Counted from the stretch's first letter, positions 15,352 through 24,897 are shown. The stretch is DNA of 64,000 nt from DATHBD01 sp035296325 (GCA_035296325.1 DATHBD010000051.1:332911-396910); one strand, 5' to 3'. Translations and numbers: made by a program. The notes: generated by a model from the sequence alone, not told the origin.

Positions 15352-16500
15352 GTGGCAACTCGTCGACAGGCGCTGGGGATCGGCGCGCTCGCCGGCGTCG
15401 TGGCGCCCAGCCTGGCCGCCGTACCCGCGTTCGCGGCACCGGCAGCCACCGCGGCGCACCCGCCCGCAGAGCACGACAGCCGGCGCCGGCAGCGTGGACC
15501 GCTGGTCATCGGCCACCGGGGCGCGTCGGGCTACCGCCCCGAGCACACGCTCGCCGCGTACGAACTCGCCGCCCGGATCGGCGCGGACTTCATCGAACCG
15601 GACCTCGTCATCACGAAGGACCGCGTGCTGGTCGCCCGGCACGAACCCGAGATCGGCGGCACCACCGACGTCGCGGATCGCCCGGAGTTCGCCGGTCGCA
15701 GGACCACCAAGCTGCTCGACGGTGTCGCCGTCACGGGTTGGTTCGCCGAGGACTTCACGCTCGCCGAGCTCAAGACGCTCCGCGCAGTGGAGCGGCTGCC
15801 ACAGGTGCGCCAGCACAACACGCTCTACAACGGACGGTTCGACGTCCCGACCTTCGAGGAGATCCTCCAGCTCCGGGAGCGGCTGTCCCGGGAGCTGCGG
15901 CGCGAGATCGGCGTGTACCCAGAAACCAAGCACCCGACATACTTCCGCGCCCTTGGGCTGCCGCTGGAGGACGCGTTGGTGCCCCTGCTGCGCCGATTCG
16001 GTCTGGACCGGCCGGACGCACCGGTCTTCGTGCAGTCGTTCGAGGCGGCGAACCTGCGCCTGCTGCACACCCGGTACCGCCTGCGGACACCGAAGGTTTT
16101 CCTCACCGGCGTCCGGGGTGGGCCCTTCGAGGACACGCGCAGCTACGCCGACTACACCACCCCGGCGGGCCTCCGTGAGCTGGCCGGGTTCGTGGTCGGA
16201 ATCGGACCGGACAAGAACCAGGTCATTCCGCGCCTGGCGGACGGGAGCCTGGGAACGCCGACCACGCTCGTCGCCGACGCGCACGCCGCCCGGCTGAAGG
16301 TCCACCCGTACACGTTCCGCGCCGAGAACACGTTCCTGCCGACCGACTACCGCGTGGGTACGGATCCCGCGATGTACGGCCGGGCCATCGACGAGCAGCT
16401 CGCATTCCTCCGGGCCGGTGTCGACGGGCTCTTCACGGATCACCCCGACATCGCGGTGGTGGCCCGTGAGGCATACCTGGCCGCTCGGCCGGTTCGCTAG
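15352..16500 (+). CDS. Secreted glycerophosphodiester phosphodiesterase
   Basis: Hydrolyses glycerophosphodiesters to an alcohol and glycerol 3-phosphate outside the cell. The 382-residue precursor starts at GTG 15352 after a strong GAGGAGG. The first 35 residues are an exported leader (TRRQALGIGALAGVV, ending near AFAAPA). The GDPD TIM barrel begins VIGHRGASGYRPEHTLAAY near residues 50-68, with catalytic His in GHRG, Glu/Asp in FIEPDLVITKD and the second His in VARHEPEI. The ending GLFTDHPD is also typical. This is the long periplasmic GlpQ-like branch. The gene overlaps the convergent SDR gene by four bases. Confidence 0.92.
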   Translation: MATRRQALGIGALAGVVAPSLAAVPAFAAPAATAAHPPAEHDSRRRQRGPLVIGHRGASGYRPEHTLAAYELAARIGADFIEPDLVITKDRVLVARHEPEIGGTTDVADRPEFAGRRTTKLLDGVAVTGWFAEDFTLAELKTLRAVERLPQVRQHNTLYNGRFDVPTFEEILQLRERLSRELRREIGVYPETKHPTYFRALGLPLEDALVPLLRRFGLDRPDAPVFVQSFEAANLRLLHTRYRLRTPKVFLTGVRGGPFEDTRSYADYTTPAGLRELAGFVVGIGPDKNQVIPRLADGSLGTPTTLVADAHAARLKVHPYTFRAENTFLPTDYRVGTDPAMYGRAIDEQLAFLRAGVDGLFTDHPDIAVVAREAYLAARPVR

Positions 16501-17282
16501 GCTCGCCGGTCGCCTGCGCCGAGCGCGACCCCGGTCAGCTCGGCGCAGGTGGCCAACAGCCGCTCCTGCAGATCCACGTCGTACGCCGCCGGGTTCGCCC
16601 GCAGCACCCGGCGGCGTTTGAAGTACCGGCCCGTCACGTCAGCCTCGGGATCCCCGCTGGTGGCCAGCCAGACCTGGGTCTCGCAGCCCTCGGGGAGATC
16701 GTCCTCGGCGTTGGGGCCGCCCATCCGGGTCTTGATCCAGCCTGGATCCACGGTGTTACTGCGCACCTGCGGCCAGTGGCGCGCCACGGCGAACGCCAGC
16801 ATCACGTCGTACAGCTTCGAGTCCGAGTACGCCTGCATTCCGTTCCACGGCTTGCGCTCGTACTGCAGATCTTCAAGATCCACGCGTCCCTGCGACTCCA
16901 GACCGGAGGTGAGGTAGACCAGCCGGGCGGGCCGCGGCATCAGCGCGGTGAGGAGGTACGGCGCGAGCACGTTGACCTGGAAGATCTGCTCGAGGCCGTC
17001 ACCGGTCGGCGACCGATCGGGCGCACCCCCGATGCCGACGTTGTGGATGACCACGTCGAACGGCCCCAACGCGGTGGCCTCGCGGGCGAGCGACCGGGTC
17101 CCGGCGAGCGACGAAGCGTCGCCGACGGCCACTCCGGCCGCCCGTTCCACCGCGGCGCTGCCGGCCTTCGCCCGGTCGTCGTTACGGGCATGCAGCACGA
17201 CCCGGTGTCCGGCCGCGGCCAGCGTGCGAGCGGTCTCCGCTCCGATGCCGTCGGTGGACCCGGTCACGAAGATGCTGGCCAC
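16497..17282 (-). CDS. Short-chain dehydrogenase/reductase
   Basis: A 261-residue classical SDR. The cofactor loop is TGSTDGIG at 7-14, and an RN pair (LHARNDDRAK) suggests NADP(H). The catalytic Tyr and Lys lie in YSDSK and the Ser in YLTSGLES. The segment LEDLQYERKPWNGMQAYSDSK resembles retinol dehydrogenase-like members. PGWIKTRMGG follows the active site. Substrate unknown. Its last codons overlap the glycerophosphodiesterase stop on the other strand, so the two are convergent. Confidence 0.9.
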   Translation of the reverse strand: MASIFVTGSTDGIGAETARTLAAAGHRVVLHARNDDRAKAGSAAVERAAGVAVGDASSLAGTRSLAREATALGPFDVVIHNVGIGGAPDRSPTGDGLEQIFQVNVLAPYLLTALMPRPARLVYLTSGLESQGRVDLEDLQYERKPWNGMQAYSDSKLYDVMLAFAVARHWPQVRSNTVDPGWIKTRMGGPNAEDDLPEGCETQVWLATSGDPEADVTGRYFKRRRVLRANPAAYDVDLQERLLATCAELTGVALGAGDRRA

Positions 17283-17332
17283 TGGCTCTCCTCAGGGATG
17301 TCGGTGGGGTGCCGGCAACCATCCTGCCCGCA

Positions 17333-17896
17333 TCACGACGTCGCCGCCGAAGGCGGGGGCATCCGGCGACGGGCAAGCTCAGCGCGCAGTGCGCCGGGCC
17401 CGGGGTCCAGCAGGCCCACCTCGAGGACGAACGCCGGACCGCCGCTGCGGTCCCGGACCCGCGAACGGTCCGGGCGGGGGCCGGCCTGCCAGGCCAGACC
17501 GATGTCGGTGGGCGTGACCTCAAGGGTGGCGAGGAGGCCCGGCCGGCGGATCACCGCCGACCGGATGTCGGGCCATGCCAGGAACACCGGGTCACCCCCG
17601 TTGGAGGCGAGTTCCAGTCCGGCCGACGAGGTACGCACCCAGGTCGGACTGCGCCGGGCCCGCCACGCGAAGCTGCCGGTCATCACCAGGCCGAAAACTC
17701 CGGCCTGCGGCAGCAACCAGCCAACCGCGTTCTCCGGCTGGTCCAACGTGCCGAAAGCCCACTTCACCAACGTCATGGCTGCCAGGGCGGACAGCACCAT
17801 GATCGGCAGCATGATCGCGAACATCCGAGCCGCCGACAACCGGAACAGCACGGTGTCCTGCGCCGGCGCGGCAACGTCGTCGGGCTGGGTCGCCAT
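17333..17896 (-). CDS. Small membrane protein, PH-domain-like
   Basis: A 187-residue protein with two N-terminal membrane helices (MFAIMLPIMVLSALAAMTLV near 24-43 and VGWLLPQAGVFGLVMTGSFA near 57-77). After these comes a beta-rich part (TWVRTSSAGLELAS, FLAWPDIRSAVIRRP) like bacterial PH domains of small two-helix membrane proteins, ending in an Arg/Pro-rich tail. I cannot assign a function. It lies 50 bases downstream of the SDR start on the same strand. Confidence 0.75.
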   Translation of the reverse strand: MATQPDDVAAPAQDTVLFRLSAARMFAIMLPIMVLSALAAMTLVKWAFGTLDQPENAVGWLLPQAGVFGLVMTGSFAWRARRSPTWVRTSSAGLELASNGGDPVFLAWPDIRSAVIRRPGLLATLEVTPTDIGLAWQAGPRPDRSRVRDRSGGPAFVLEVGLLDPGPGALRAELARRRMPPPSAATS

Positions 17897-18074
17897 GAGC
17901 GACAGTATGACCGCTGCCGGGCCTGGTCCGGGGGCCCTGCCGTAGCCGGCGCGGCATCGCCAGGTCCGGAGGTCACCAGCCGGCGGAGTCGCCGAGCCGT
18001 CGGCACGTGAGGTCGGGAGTAGGCGTAGGCGCGAGGCCGCCGGATAAGCTGCCGCCTCAGGTTCGGTGTCCGGA

Positions 18075-18467
18075 TCAGCCCAGTGAGCGCGGATCGGCGG
18101 GCACGTCGACGGCGTGCCGGCGCAGCATTTCGATCGGCACGATGTCGGCGGCGCGGGCGTGGGTGGCGGCCAGCACCACCGGCGCCGCGACGCCGGCCTC
18201 ACACGCCTCGCGCCAGCGCGAGGCCACGACGCACCAGCGGTCACCGGGGCGCAGGCCGGCAAAGCGGTACTCCGGGCGCGGCGTACTGAGGTCGTTGCCG
18301 ATTGACTGCTGGTAAGCGAGGAACTCCCCGGTGACCACCGTGCAGACCGTGTGGCTGCCCAGATCCTCTGGGCCGGTGCTGCAGCACCCGTCACGGTAGA
18401 AACCAGTGAGCGGGTCCGTACCGCAGGGCTCGAGAGGGCCGCCCAGGACGTTGTGGTCATCAGTCAC
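18075..18467 (-). CDS. DUF2237 family protein
   Basis: A 130-residue protein starting at GTG 18467. The family pattern is clear: NVLGGPLEPCGTDPLTGFYRDGCC near residues 6-29 with three cysteines, then HTVCTVVTGEFLAYQQSIGNDLSTP and GLRPGDRWCVVASRWREA, ending APPVVL-like and MLRRHAVD. DUF2237 proteins are widespread and conserved but have no established activity. The cysteine cluster suggests metal binding or redox chemistry. It appears to be a single-gene unit. Confidence 0.88.
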   Translation of the reverse strand: MTDDHNVLGGPLEPCGTDPLTGFYRDGCCSTGPEDLGSHTVCTVVTGEFLAYQQSIGNDLSTPRPEYRFAGLRPGDRWCVVASRWREACEAGVAAPVVLAATHARAADIVPIEMLRRHAVDVPADPRSLG

Positions 18468-18763
18468 GACGACAGCTTGCCATCTCCGGCCGCCGATCGA
18501 TCGTCCCGGGTCGGCCGGCGACTACCGCAGCCAGTTCGCGGCGTCCAGGCGGCGTGGCTGGCGAACCGGGCGATACCTCGCATCCCTGGCCGCACATTTA
18601 TATCTGCGTTAAATCGGCCCGCGCGGATGAACTTTTCAGAGAACACGGTCTTACAGTGAATCCACAGGTAGTCACCCGTTCCCGTGTGCGGCCCCTCGCG
18701 GAAATGGTCGATGGCATCTGCCGCAAAAACACACTCGCCCATCGATTTGGAGGACCTGTCCTC
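18468..18763 (+). promoter_or_regulatory. 296-base leader before the DUF1996 gene
   Basis: This gap holds no convincing gene. It is less GC-rich than its surroundings around 18595-18660 (ATTTATATCTGCGTTAAATC). GGAGGA at 18749-18754 is the ribosome-binding site of the next gene. No clear promoter boxes were found. Confidence 0.4.
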
Positions 18764-19618
18764 ATGCGCATGAAAACAATGCTCGTCGCCGGCCTGACCG
18801 CTGTGGCTGCCGTGGTGAGCAGCACATGGTTGGTGGTCGGCAACTCACCGGATGCCAGTGCGGCCGCCGCTGGCCTATGGAAAATCGACTGCAAATTCTC
18901 CCACTCGCTACCCGACGATCCAATCGTGCACCCGGGCCGACCGGGCGCCTCGCACCTGCACGACTTCTTCGGCAACGTGGGCACCAACGCCAAGTCCACC
19001 TACGAGAGCCTGAACGGCGTCACGAGCACGTGCGCCGGCGGTGACCGCGCCGCGTACTGGATTCCGGCGCTCTACCAGAACGGCCGGAAGATCGACCCGG
19101 ACGGCGGCATCATCTACTACACGACCTCGGCCGGCGACCCGCGCAAGCAGGTCTCCTACCCGCCAGGCATGAAAATGATCATCGGCAACCCCAACGCGAA
19201 ATCCCAGGCCGAGCAGGGCGGGCGCATCGAGTGGGGCTGTTCCGGCAACACCCAGATCGGCAATACGATCCCGAAGAACTGCGCAACCGGGATGATTCAG
19301 CTCAGAATGCGGTTCCCGGCGTGTTGGAACGGCAAAAATACCACCGGGGATGCCAGCGCGAATGTGCGCTACCCGGCCGGTGGGAAATGCCCGGTCGGCT
19401 TCCCGATCGCGATGCCGACAATGCGCTTCAACACGGCATACAAGGTGGGCCGGACGACCGGAAACATCACCCTGTCGTCCGGCGCGCCGCACACGGTGCA
19501 CGCTGACTTCTTCAACGCGTGGGACCAGCGGTCCCTCGACGGTCTCATCAAGAAGTGCTTCCACGGCCAGCAGAACTGCGGGCGCATCAAGGGCATCAGC
19601 CCGGGTCGCAACCCGTAA
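18764..19618 (+). CDS. Secreted DUF1996-domain protein
   Basis: A 284-residue exported protein. The leader (LVAGLTAVAAVVSSTWLVVG, residues about 5-25) is followed by an Ala-rich cleavage region. The mature part has the DUF1996 signatures: DPIVHPGRPGASHLHDFFGN near 53-72, YWIPALYQNGRKIDPDG and MRFPACWNGKNTTG. The His-rich HLHDFFG element and several cysteines suggest a metal- or sugar-related extracellular role, but the family function is not established. It is common in actinomycetes and fungi. ATG 18764 follows GGAGGA by nine bases. Confidence 0.9.
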   Translation: MRMKTMLVAGLTAVAAVVSSTWLVVGNSPDASAAAAGLWKIDCKFSHSLPDDPIVHPGRPGASHLHDFFGNVGTNAKSTYESLNGVTSTCAGGDRAAYWIPALYQNGRKIDPDGGIIYYTTSAGDPRKQVSYPPGMKMIIGNPNAKSQAEQGGRIEWGCSGNTQIGNTIPKNCATGMIQLRMRFPACWNGKNTTGDASANVRYPAGGKCPVGFPIAMPTMRFNTAYKVGRTTGNITLSSGAPHTVHADFFNAWDQRSLDGLIKKCFHGQQNCGRIKGISPGRNP

Positions 19619-19625
19619 GCCAAGA

Positions 19626-22034
19626 TCACGGCGAAAAGTCCAGCACGAACCGGGTGCCCGCGTTCGGCAGCATGAACGCGGGCCCGGTGGCTCGCACCTC
19701 CACCCCGTCCAGTCGCGCGGCCTGCGGCGTCGCGCCATGGATCACCACGCGGAACGCCTCGCGGGCGAACTCCGGATACCCCTCGCCGTCCACGTCGGCG
19801 CGCACCTCCACCCGGTCGCCGCTGCGGGTGAGGGCGAAGGTGGTGCGGTACCGGGCGCCTTCCAGCGCATCGAAGCTGAGCCCGTCGTCCTCCTGCAGTG
19901 TCGACTCGTACGTGCCGTCGGCGGCCGGTACGAAGACGTGGAGCTCGATCGTCGAGGGGTGGTATCCCGACGTGGATGCCGGCGCCTCGGGCCACATCGG
20001 AATGACCGCACCGCCCCGGGCGTAGATCGGGATCCGGTCCATGGACACGGCCACGTTCAGGTACCGGTTACCGCCGACGAGCGCACCGGTGTGCCAGTCG
20101 TACCAACCACCCGCCGGCAGGTACACCTGGCGCGCGGTGGCCCCGGCCGCGTACACCGGTGCCACCAGCAGGTCCGGGCCGAGCAGGTACTCGTCGTCGA
20201 TATCACGCACGGTCGGGTCGTACTGGTGGTCGAAGACCAGCGGACGCTGCACCGGAGCACCGGTCTCGGCGGCCCGCAGAAAGGCGGCGTAGAGGTAGGG
20301 CATCAGCCGGTACCGCAGCCGGATCGCCTCGCGCACCAGATCGCGGATGACGTCGCCGAAGGCCCAGACGTACTGGTCGACGTTGCCGATCGAGGAGTGG
20401 TTGCGACAGAACGGCGTCAGCGTGCCGTACTGCATCCAGCGCAGGAACAGCTCGCCGTTCGAGCTGCCGGCGAACCCGCCGATGTCGGCGCCGACGAACG
20501 CCTGCCCGGAGATCCCGAAGCCGGCGGCCATCGGCATGCTCAGCCACAGATGGTCCCACCGCGACATGTTGTCGCCCATCCAGTTGGCCGCGTACCGCTG
20601 GATGCCGGCGAACCCGGCACGGGACAGCACGAACGTGCGCAACTCCGGCATGGCCTCGCGCAGCCCCGCCGTGGTCGCCATCGCCATCAGCAGGGCGTAC
20701 TGGTTGTGGAAGCGCTCGTGCGAGGCGCGTCCGGAGTCGAAGCGCATCGCGGACGGTGCGATGCTGCCGGTGGCCGGCTCGTTCATGTCGTTCCAGATGC
20801 CGGCGAGGCCGGACTGCACATGCGCCGCGTTCAACCGCCCCCACCAGGTGCGCGCCCGCTCGGTGACGAAGTCCGGGAACGCGGTGTTGCCCGGCCAGAC
20901 CTGGCCGAGGTAGACGTCGCCGCCCTCGGTCCGGCAGAAGACGTCCCGCTCCAGCCCATCGTCGAAGATCTGGTACCCGGGCTCGTACTTCACGCCGGGG
21001 TCGATGATGGTGATCACCCGGAAGCCCTCCGCGCCCAGCCGGGCCAGCATGCCGGCGACGTCGGGGAACGCTTCGGTGTCCCAGGTGAACACGCGATACC
21101 CGTCCATGTACCCGATGTCGAGCCACAGGGCGTCGCATGGGATCCCGTTCTCCCGGTGCCTGGCAGCGATGCGTTCCACCGCGTCCTGCGTGTAGTCGAA
21201 CCAGCGGCACTGGTGGTATCCCAGGGACCACAGCGGCGGCGGGGCGGTCCGCCCGGTCAGCCAGGTGTACGCGCTGAGGATCTCCGGCATGTCCGGCCCG
21301 GCGAAGATGTACTCCGTGTACTGGCCACCGGCGAAGGAGATGCGGTACTCCTCGGCGTGCGTGAAGTCGTACCCGGCCCGGTATCCGTTGTCGACGAACG
21401 AGGCGGCCATGGAGCCCGCCGGATACGCCTGGTGGTAGAAGAACGGAATGGACACGTAGTACGGGTCGAACTCCGTACTGGTCCGGTCCGAACGCGGGTC
21501 GCCGGCCGACCGACCGGCGGTGAACTCGCCGCTCGAGTCCGGGTTGAGCACATCGGTGTTCCACAGCGTGAAGTCGCGACCCCTGCGGTTGTGGTGCCCG
21601 GTCTTCTCGCCGAGGCCGTAGATCGGGTCCTCCTGGCGGCACCGGCGGCGCATGGTGAACGCGTCGTTCAGCGTGGCGTACGCCCAGTACCGCCCCTCGG
21701 CGTCCGGGGCGGTCTCCACCACGGGGCTGCCGTCGGTGCGGTGCACGTCCAGCCGGAACGGGTCCAGCCACAGCGCGACCACGAGCGCCGAGGTGCGCAG
21801 CCGCACGACGCCGTCGGCCCGCTGCACGGTGAACTCGACGTGCTCAGACAACGGATCCACGCAGAGCGCGTACGTCGGCGACTCGTCGAACGTACCCCCG
21901 CGACTGATCTTGACCCGCACCACGTCATCGCGTACCACGTCGATGCGGAGCCGTTCACCGTGCAGTTCCGCCGAGAGCCCCCGCGCATTGTCCGCGACCG
22001 AGTCGACCCGCACGAAGCGCACATAGTTGTCCAC
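19626..22034 (-). CDS. Glycoside hydrolase family 31 (alpha-glucosidase/alpha-xylosidase type)
   Basis: An 802-residue retaining glycosidase. The domain order is an N-terminal beta-sandwich (about 1-190), an (alpha/beta)8 barrel (about 200-600) and C-terminal beta domains. The nucleophile Asp lies in WNDMNEP near residue 415, and YMDGYRVFTWDTEAFPDV is the upstream family signature. The acid/base region includes NWMGDNMSRWDHL near 484. There is no signal peptide, so it probably acts in the cytoplasm on imported oligosaccharides. GTG 22034 begins DNYVRFVRVDSV. Whether it prefers glucosides or xylosides cannot be read from this alone. It converges on the DUF1996 gene seven bases away. Confidence 0.93.
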   Translation of the reverse strand: MDNYVRFVRVDSVADNARGLSAELHGERLRIDVVRDDVVRVKISRGGTFDESPTYALCVDPLSEHVEFTVQRADGVVRLRTSALVVALWLDPFRLDVHRTDGSPVVETAPDAEGRYWAYATLNDAFTMRRRCRQEDPIYGLGEKTGHHNRRGRDFTLWNTDVLNPDSSGEFTAGRSAGDPRSDRTSTEFDPYYVSIPFFYHQAYPAGSMAASFVDNGYRAGYDFTHAEEYRISFAGGQYTEYIFAGPDMPEILSAYTWLTGRTAPPPLWSLGYHQCRWFDYTQDAVERIAARHRENGIPCDALWLDIGYMDGYRVFTWDTEAFPDVAGMLARLGAEGFRVITIIDPGVKYEPGYQIFDDGLERDVFCRTEGGDVYLGQVWPGNTAFPDFVTERARTWWGRLNAAHVQSGLAGIWNDMNEPATGSIAPSAMRFDSGRASHERFHNQYALLMAMATTAGLREAMPELRTFVLSRAGFAGIQRYAANWMGDNMSRWDHLWLSMPMAAGFGISGQAFVGADIGGFAGSSNGELFLRWMQYGTLTPFCRNHSSIGNVDQYVWAFGDVIRDLVREAIRLRYRLMPYLYAAFLRAAETGAPVQRPLVFDHQYDPTVRDIDDEYLLGPDLLVAPVYAAGATARQVYLPAGGWYDWHTGALVGGNRYLNVAVSMDRIPIYARGGAVIPMWPEAPASTSGYHPSTIELHVFVPAADGTYESTLQEDDGLSFDALEGARYRTTFALTRSGDRVEVRADVDGEGYPEFAREAFRVVIHGATPQAARLDGVEVRATGPAFMLPNAGTRFVLDFSP

Positions 22035-22107
22035 CCCGGCAGTCTTCCAGCAAGCCCGCGAAGATACCCGTTGCGCGCCCGGCTGCCCGGCTGGCAGGGT
22101 ACCCGGC

Positions 22108-22629
22108 GTGCTTATCTCCCGTGAGACGCCGGACCGGATCGACGCGATCCGTGCCGTGACGGCAGCCGCGTTCAGCCGGGGCGGGCCGCCGGACCCGACC
22201 TGCGTGGAGGCCGTGCTGGTTGACGAGTTGCGGGCCAGCGACGGCTGGCTGCCGGCGCTCTCCCTGGTGGCCCTCACCGACACCGACGAGGTGATCGGCC
22301 ACGTCGTCTGCACCCGGGCGCACGTGGAGTCGACGGAGGTTCTGGGGCTCGGTCCGTTGAGCGTCCACCCCGATCACCAGCGCCGCGGCGTCGGCCTCGC
22401 CCTGGTGCACGCCGTACTGGGCGCGGCGGACGCCCTCGACGAGCCCCTGGTCGTGCTGCTCGGCGACCCCCGCTACTACGCCCGGTTCGGCTTCCGGCTC
22501 GCGGAGGAGTACGGGATCGCGCCGCCGGTTCCGCGCTGGCGTCCGAACTTCCAGGCGCGCGCCCTGCACACGTTCCGGGGCTCGATCACCGGTGCGTTCC
22601 GCTACGCGGAGCCGTTCCCGGTGGCCTGA
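22108..22629 (+). CDS. GNAT-family N-acetyltransferase
   Basis: A 173-residue acetyl-CoA-dependent transferase. Motif A is LGPLSVHPDHQRRGVGLALVH near residues 81-101, which binds the pyrophosphate of acetyl-CoA. YYARFGFRLAEEYGI near 123-137 is motif B. The layout matches the YhbS-like group. The acceptor is unknown. GTG 22108 is the start; GH31 diverges 73 bases away, and the gene converges on the methyltransferase that follows. Confidence 0.9.
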   Translation: MLISRETPDRIDAIRAVTAAAFSRGGPPDPTCVEAVLVDELRASDGWLPALSLVALTDTDEVIGHVVCTRAHVESTEVLGLGPLSVHPDHQRRGVGLALVHAVLGAADALDEPLVVLLGDPRYYARFGFRLAEEYGIAPPVPRWRPNFQARALHTFRGSITGAFRYAEPFPVA

Positions 22630-22645
22630 GCCCCGGCGGGGCGGC

Positions 22646-23440
22646 TCACGGCGCCGAGGACAGTCCCACGACGACGGTCGCGTGCAGGTCCTCGTCGCTG
22701 ACGACCAGGGGTGCCAGCCCGACCCGGGCGAACGCTTCGGATGCGGCGCCTGCCTGCTCCCGGCTCGTCTCCACCAGCAGTTGCCCGCCGGGAATCAGCC
22801 AGTCGTGGGCCCCGGCCGCCACCCGGCGCAGCAGATCCAGCCCGTCCCGGCCGCCGTCCAGCGCCACCAGCGGTTCGTGGAGCCGCGCCTCGGGCGGCAT
22901 CAGCGGCACCGCCGCGGTCGGCACGTACGGCACGTTGGCGACCAGCACGTCCACCCGTCGCCGGAGGCGGCGCGGCAGCGGGTCGTACAGGTCGCCGGCG
23001 TAGACCTGGCCGCCGATCGCGGCGAGGTTGCGCCGGGCGCACCGCACGGCGGCCGGTTCGATCTCCACGGCGTGCAGGTCGACGCCTTCCACGACGGCCG
23101 CGACGGCCATCCCCACGGCCCCACAGCCGCAGGCGAGGTCCACGACGGTCGATCCGGGAGCGGCGGCCGCGGCGGCCCGGCGGACAAGCAGTTCGGTACG
23201 GCGGCGCGGTACGAACACCCCCGGGTCGACCGGAATCCGCAGCCCGCAGAAGTCCACCCAGCCGACGATGTGTTCCAGGGGCAACCCGGCCACCCGCCGG
23301 TCGACCATGGTCAGCAACTCGGCCGGCGTCACCGCGGCCTCCGCCAGCAGGCGGGCCTCGTCCTCGGCGAACACGCAACCGGCGGCGCGCAGCCGGCGGA
23401 CCACGGCGGCTTCGCTCGACGCCGGGTCGGCGACGGTCAC
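22646..23440 (-). CDS. PrmC-like protein N5-glutamine methyltransferase
   Basis: A 264-residue SAM methyltransferase resembling the release-factor methyltransferases. The N-terminal helical domain (LLTMVDRRVAGLPLEHIVGW) recognises the partner; VFVPRRRTELLV follows. Motif I is VVDLACGCGAVGMAV near residues 100-114. The catalytic NPPY is altered to NVPY (VANVPYVPTAAV), a known variation in the annotated 'putative protein N(5)-glutamine methyltransferase' branch, so the true substrate may not be a release factor. GTG 23440 starts the gene. Confidence 0.85.
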   Translation of the reverse strand: MTVADPASSEAAVVRRLRAAGCVFAEDEARLLAEAAVTPAELLTMVDRRVAGLPLEHIVGWVDFCGLRIPVDPGVFVPRRRTELLVRRAAAAAAPGSTVVDLACGCGAVGMAVAAVVEGVDLHAVEIEPAAVRCARRNLAAIGGQVYAGDLYDPLPRRLRRRVDVLVANVPYVPTAAVPLMPPEARLHEPLVALDGGRDGLDLLRRVAAGAHDWLIPGGQLLVETSREQAGAASEAFARVGLAPLVVSDEDLHATVVVGLSSAP

Positions 23441-23557
23441 GGCCCCTCCTCCGGTGCAGCAGGTGCGGCACGCGACGCTACCCGGCTCGGTCCCGCGCCG
23501 GCACAACCGCATCCGCCGGCGCCACGATAGACTGCCCACATGACCTGGCGACATTGA

Positions 23558-24811
23558 TCCACAACTGGACCACGACGTTACGCCAGCCGTGCCGCCGGTG
23601 GGCCGGACCAGCGCGTCCGGCGGCTGGCCGCGACGCTGTACGGGTACACCTTCCTCGACGATCTCGTCCTGCTCTACCCGGTGTACGTGCTGCTGTTCGC
23701 CGATACCGGCCTGTCGGTCGCGGAGATCTCCTCGCTCTTCGTGATCTGGTCGGTCACCGGGTTGGTGCTCGAGGTTCCGTCCGGCGTGTGGGCCGACGCC
23801 GTCTCGCGGCGGATGCTGCTGTGCATCGGGCCACTGCTGTCCGCGATCGGGTTCGCGCTCTGGACGCTCACCCCCTCGTACTGGGCGTTCGCCGTCGGGT
23901 TCGTCCTCTGGGGGGCGCATGGCGCACTGCAGTCCGGTGCCACGGAAGCCCTGATCTACGCCGAGCTCGACCGGTGCGATGCCGCACCGCGCTACGCCAC
24001 GATCATGGGCCGGGCGGAGGCGGTCGGGGTATGCGCCGTGATGGCGGCGACCGCTGTGGCTGGGCCGGTGTTCAGCGCCGGCGGCTATCTGGCGGTCGGC
24101 GCGGCGAGTGTGCTCGCCCGGCTGCTCTGCGCGGCGGTCGCCACGCGGTTCCCCGAGCACCGCCCGGCAGACCCGCCTGAGGGGACCGACGAGTCCGACG
24201 AGACCGACGGCGCAACCGGCTCCGGCTACGCCGACATCCTGCGAAGCGGGCTGCGCGAAGTCCGCAGCCGACCGTCGGTGCTTCGCGCGCTGCTGCTGGT
24301 ACCCGCCGTCGCGGCGGTCTGGGGCGCCCTGGAGGAGTACGACCCCCTGCTCGCCGAGAGCACCGGTGTCGCCGCGGGCACCGTGCCGCTCCTCGTGCTG
24401 CTCATCGCCGTGGGTGTCGCGGTCGGTGGCCTCCTCGTCCCGATCGGTCAGCGGCTGACCGGCCCCGGGCTGGGCCGGACGCTGGCGGTGGGCGCCCTCG
24501 CCCTGGCGATCGGCGCGATCAGCGGCCGGCCGGCGGGTTTCGTCCTGCTGGCCGCGGCGTTCTGCGTGTTCAACATGGCGGGGGTGGTGGCCGACGCGCG
24601 GCTGCAGGAGAGGATCACCGGTCCCAGCCGGGCGACGGTCACCTCGTTGGCGGGCCTGGCCACCGACCTTGCCACCATCGCCATCTACGGCGCGTACGCG
24701 GCGGCCGCCACGTTCGCCGGGCACGGCACGATCTTCGCGCTGTTCGCGGTGCCGTACCTCGTCGTGGCCGCGGTACTGATGTACGGCGGGCGCAGGAAGC
24801 CGACGACCTGA
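23558..24811 (+). CDS. MFS transporter with unresolved or damaged start
   Basis: A 12-helix major facilitator. Recognisable family sequence begins before any normal start codon: the frame from 23609 reads DQRVRRLAATLYGYTFLDD and leads straight into helix 1. The first ATG/GTG/TTG in this frame after the upstream stop is GTG 23681, which would cut helix 1 in half. An ATG at 23540 is in frame, preceded by a -10-like TAGACT (23528-23533), but TGA at 23555-23557 ends it after five codons. The possibilities are a nonsense mutation, a sequencing error or a CTG start (23624 or 23636). The coordinates here run from just after that stop. The signature VPSGVWADAVSRR follows helix 2-3. Confidence 0.75.
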   Translation, partial: STTGPRRYASRAAGGPDQRVRRLAATLYGYTFLDDLVLLYPVYVLLFADTGLSVAEISSLFVIWSVTGLVLEVPSGVWADAVSRRMLLCIGPLLSAIGFALWTLTPSYWAFAVGFVLWGAHGALQSGATEALIYAELDRCDAAPRYATIMGRAEAVGVCAVMAATAVAGPVFSAGGYLAVGAASVLARLLCAAVATRFPEHRPADPPEGTDESDETDGATGSGYADILRSGLREVRSRPSVLRALLLVPAVAAVWGALEEYDPLLAESTGVAAGTVPLLVLLIAVGVAVGGLLVPIGQRLTGPGLGRTLAVGALALAIGAISGRPAGFVLLAAAFCVFNMAGVVADARLQERITGPSRATVTSLAGLATDLATIAIYGAYAAAATFAGHGTIFALFAVPYLVVAAVLMYGGRRKPTT

Positions 24812-24897
24812 GGTTGTCGGCGCGGCACAGCACACCGGCTGCGTCGTCGCCTCGGTGTACCGTCGAGACCCAGCCGTCGTCGACAGGTGGAGCTCAC

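Noticed and set aside
19350..22124. 924-codon plus-strand frame opposite GH31
   Set aside because: It is the antisense shadow of the GH31 gene, whose catalytic motifs are clear; the translation is His/Arg/Val-rich with no domain.
22035..22313. Upstream extension of GH31
   Set aside because: It overlaps the GNAT start region and lacks family similarity; GTG 22034 fits better.
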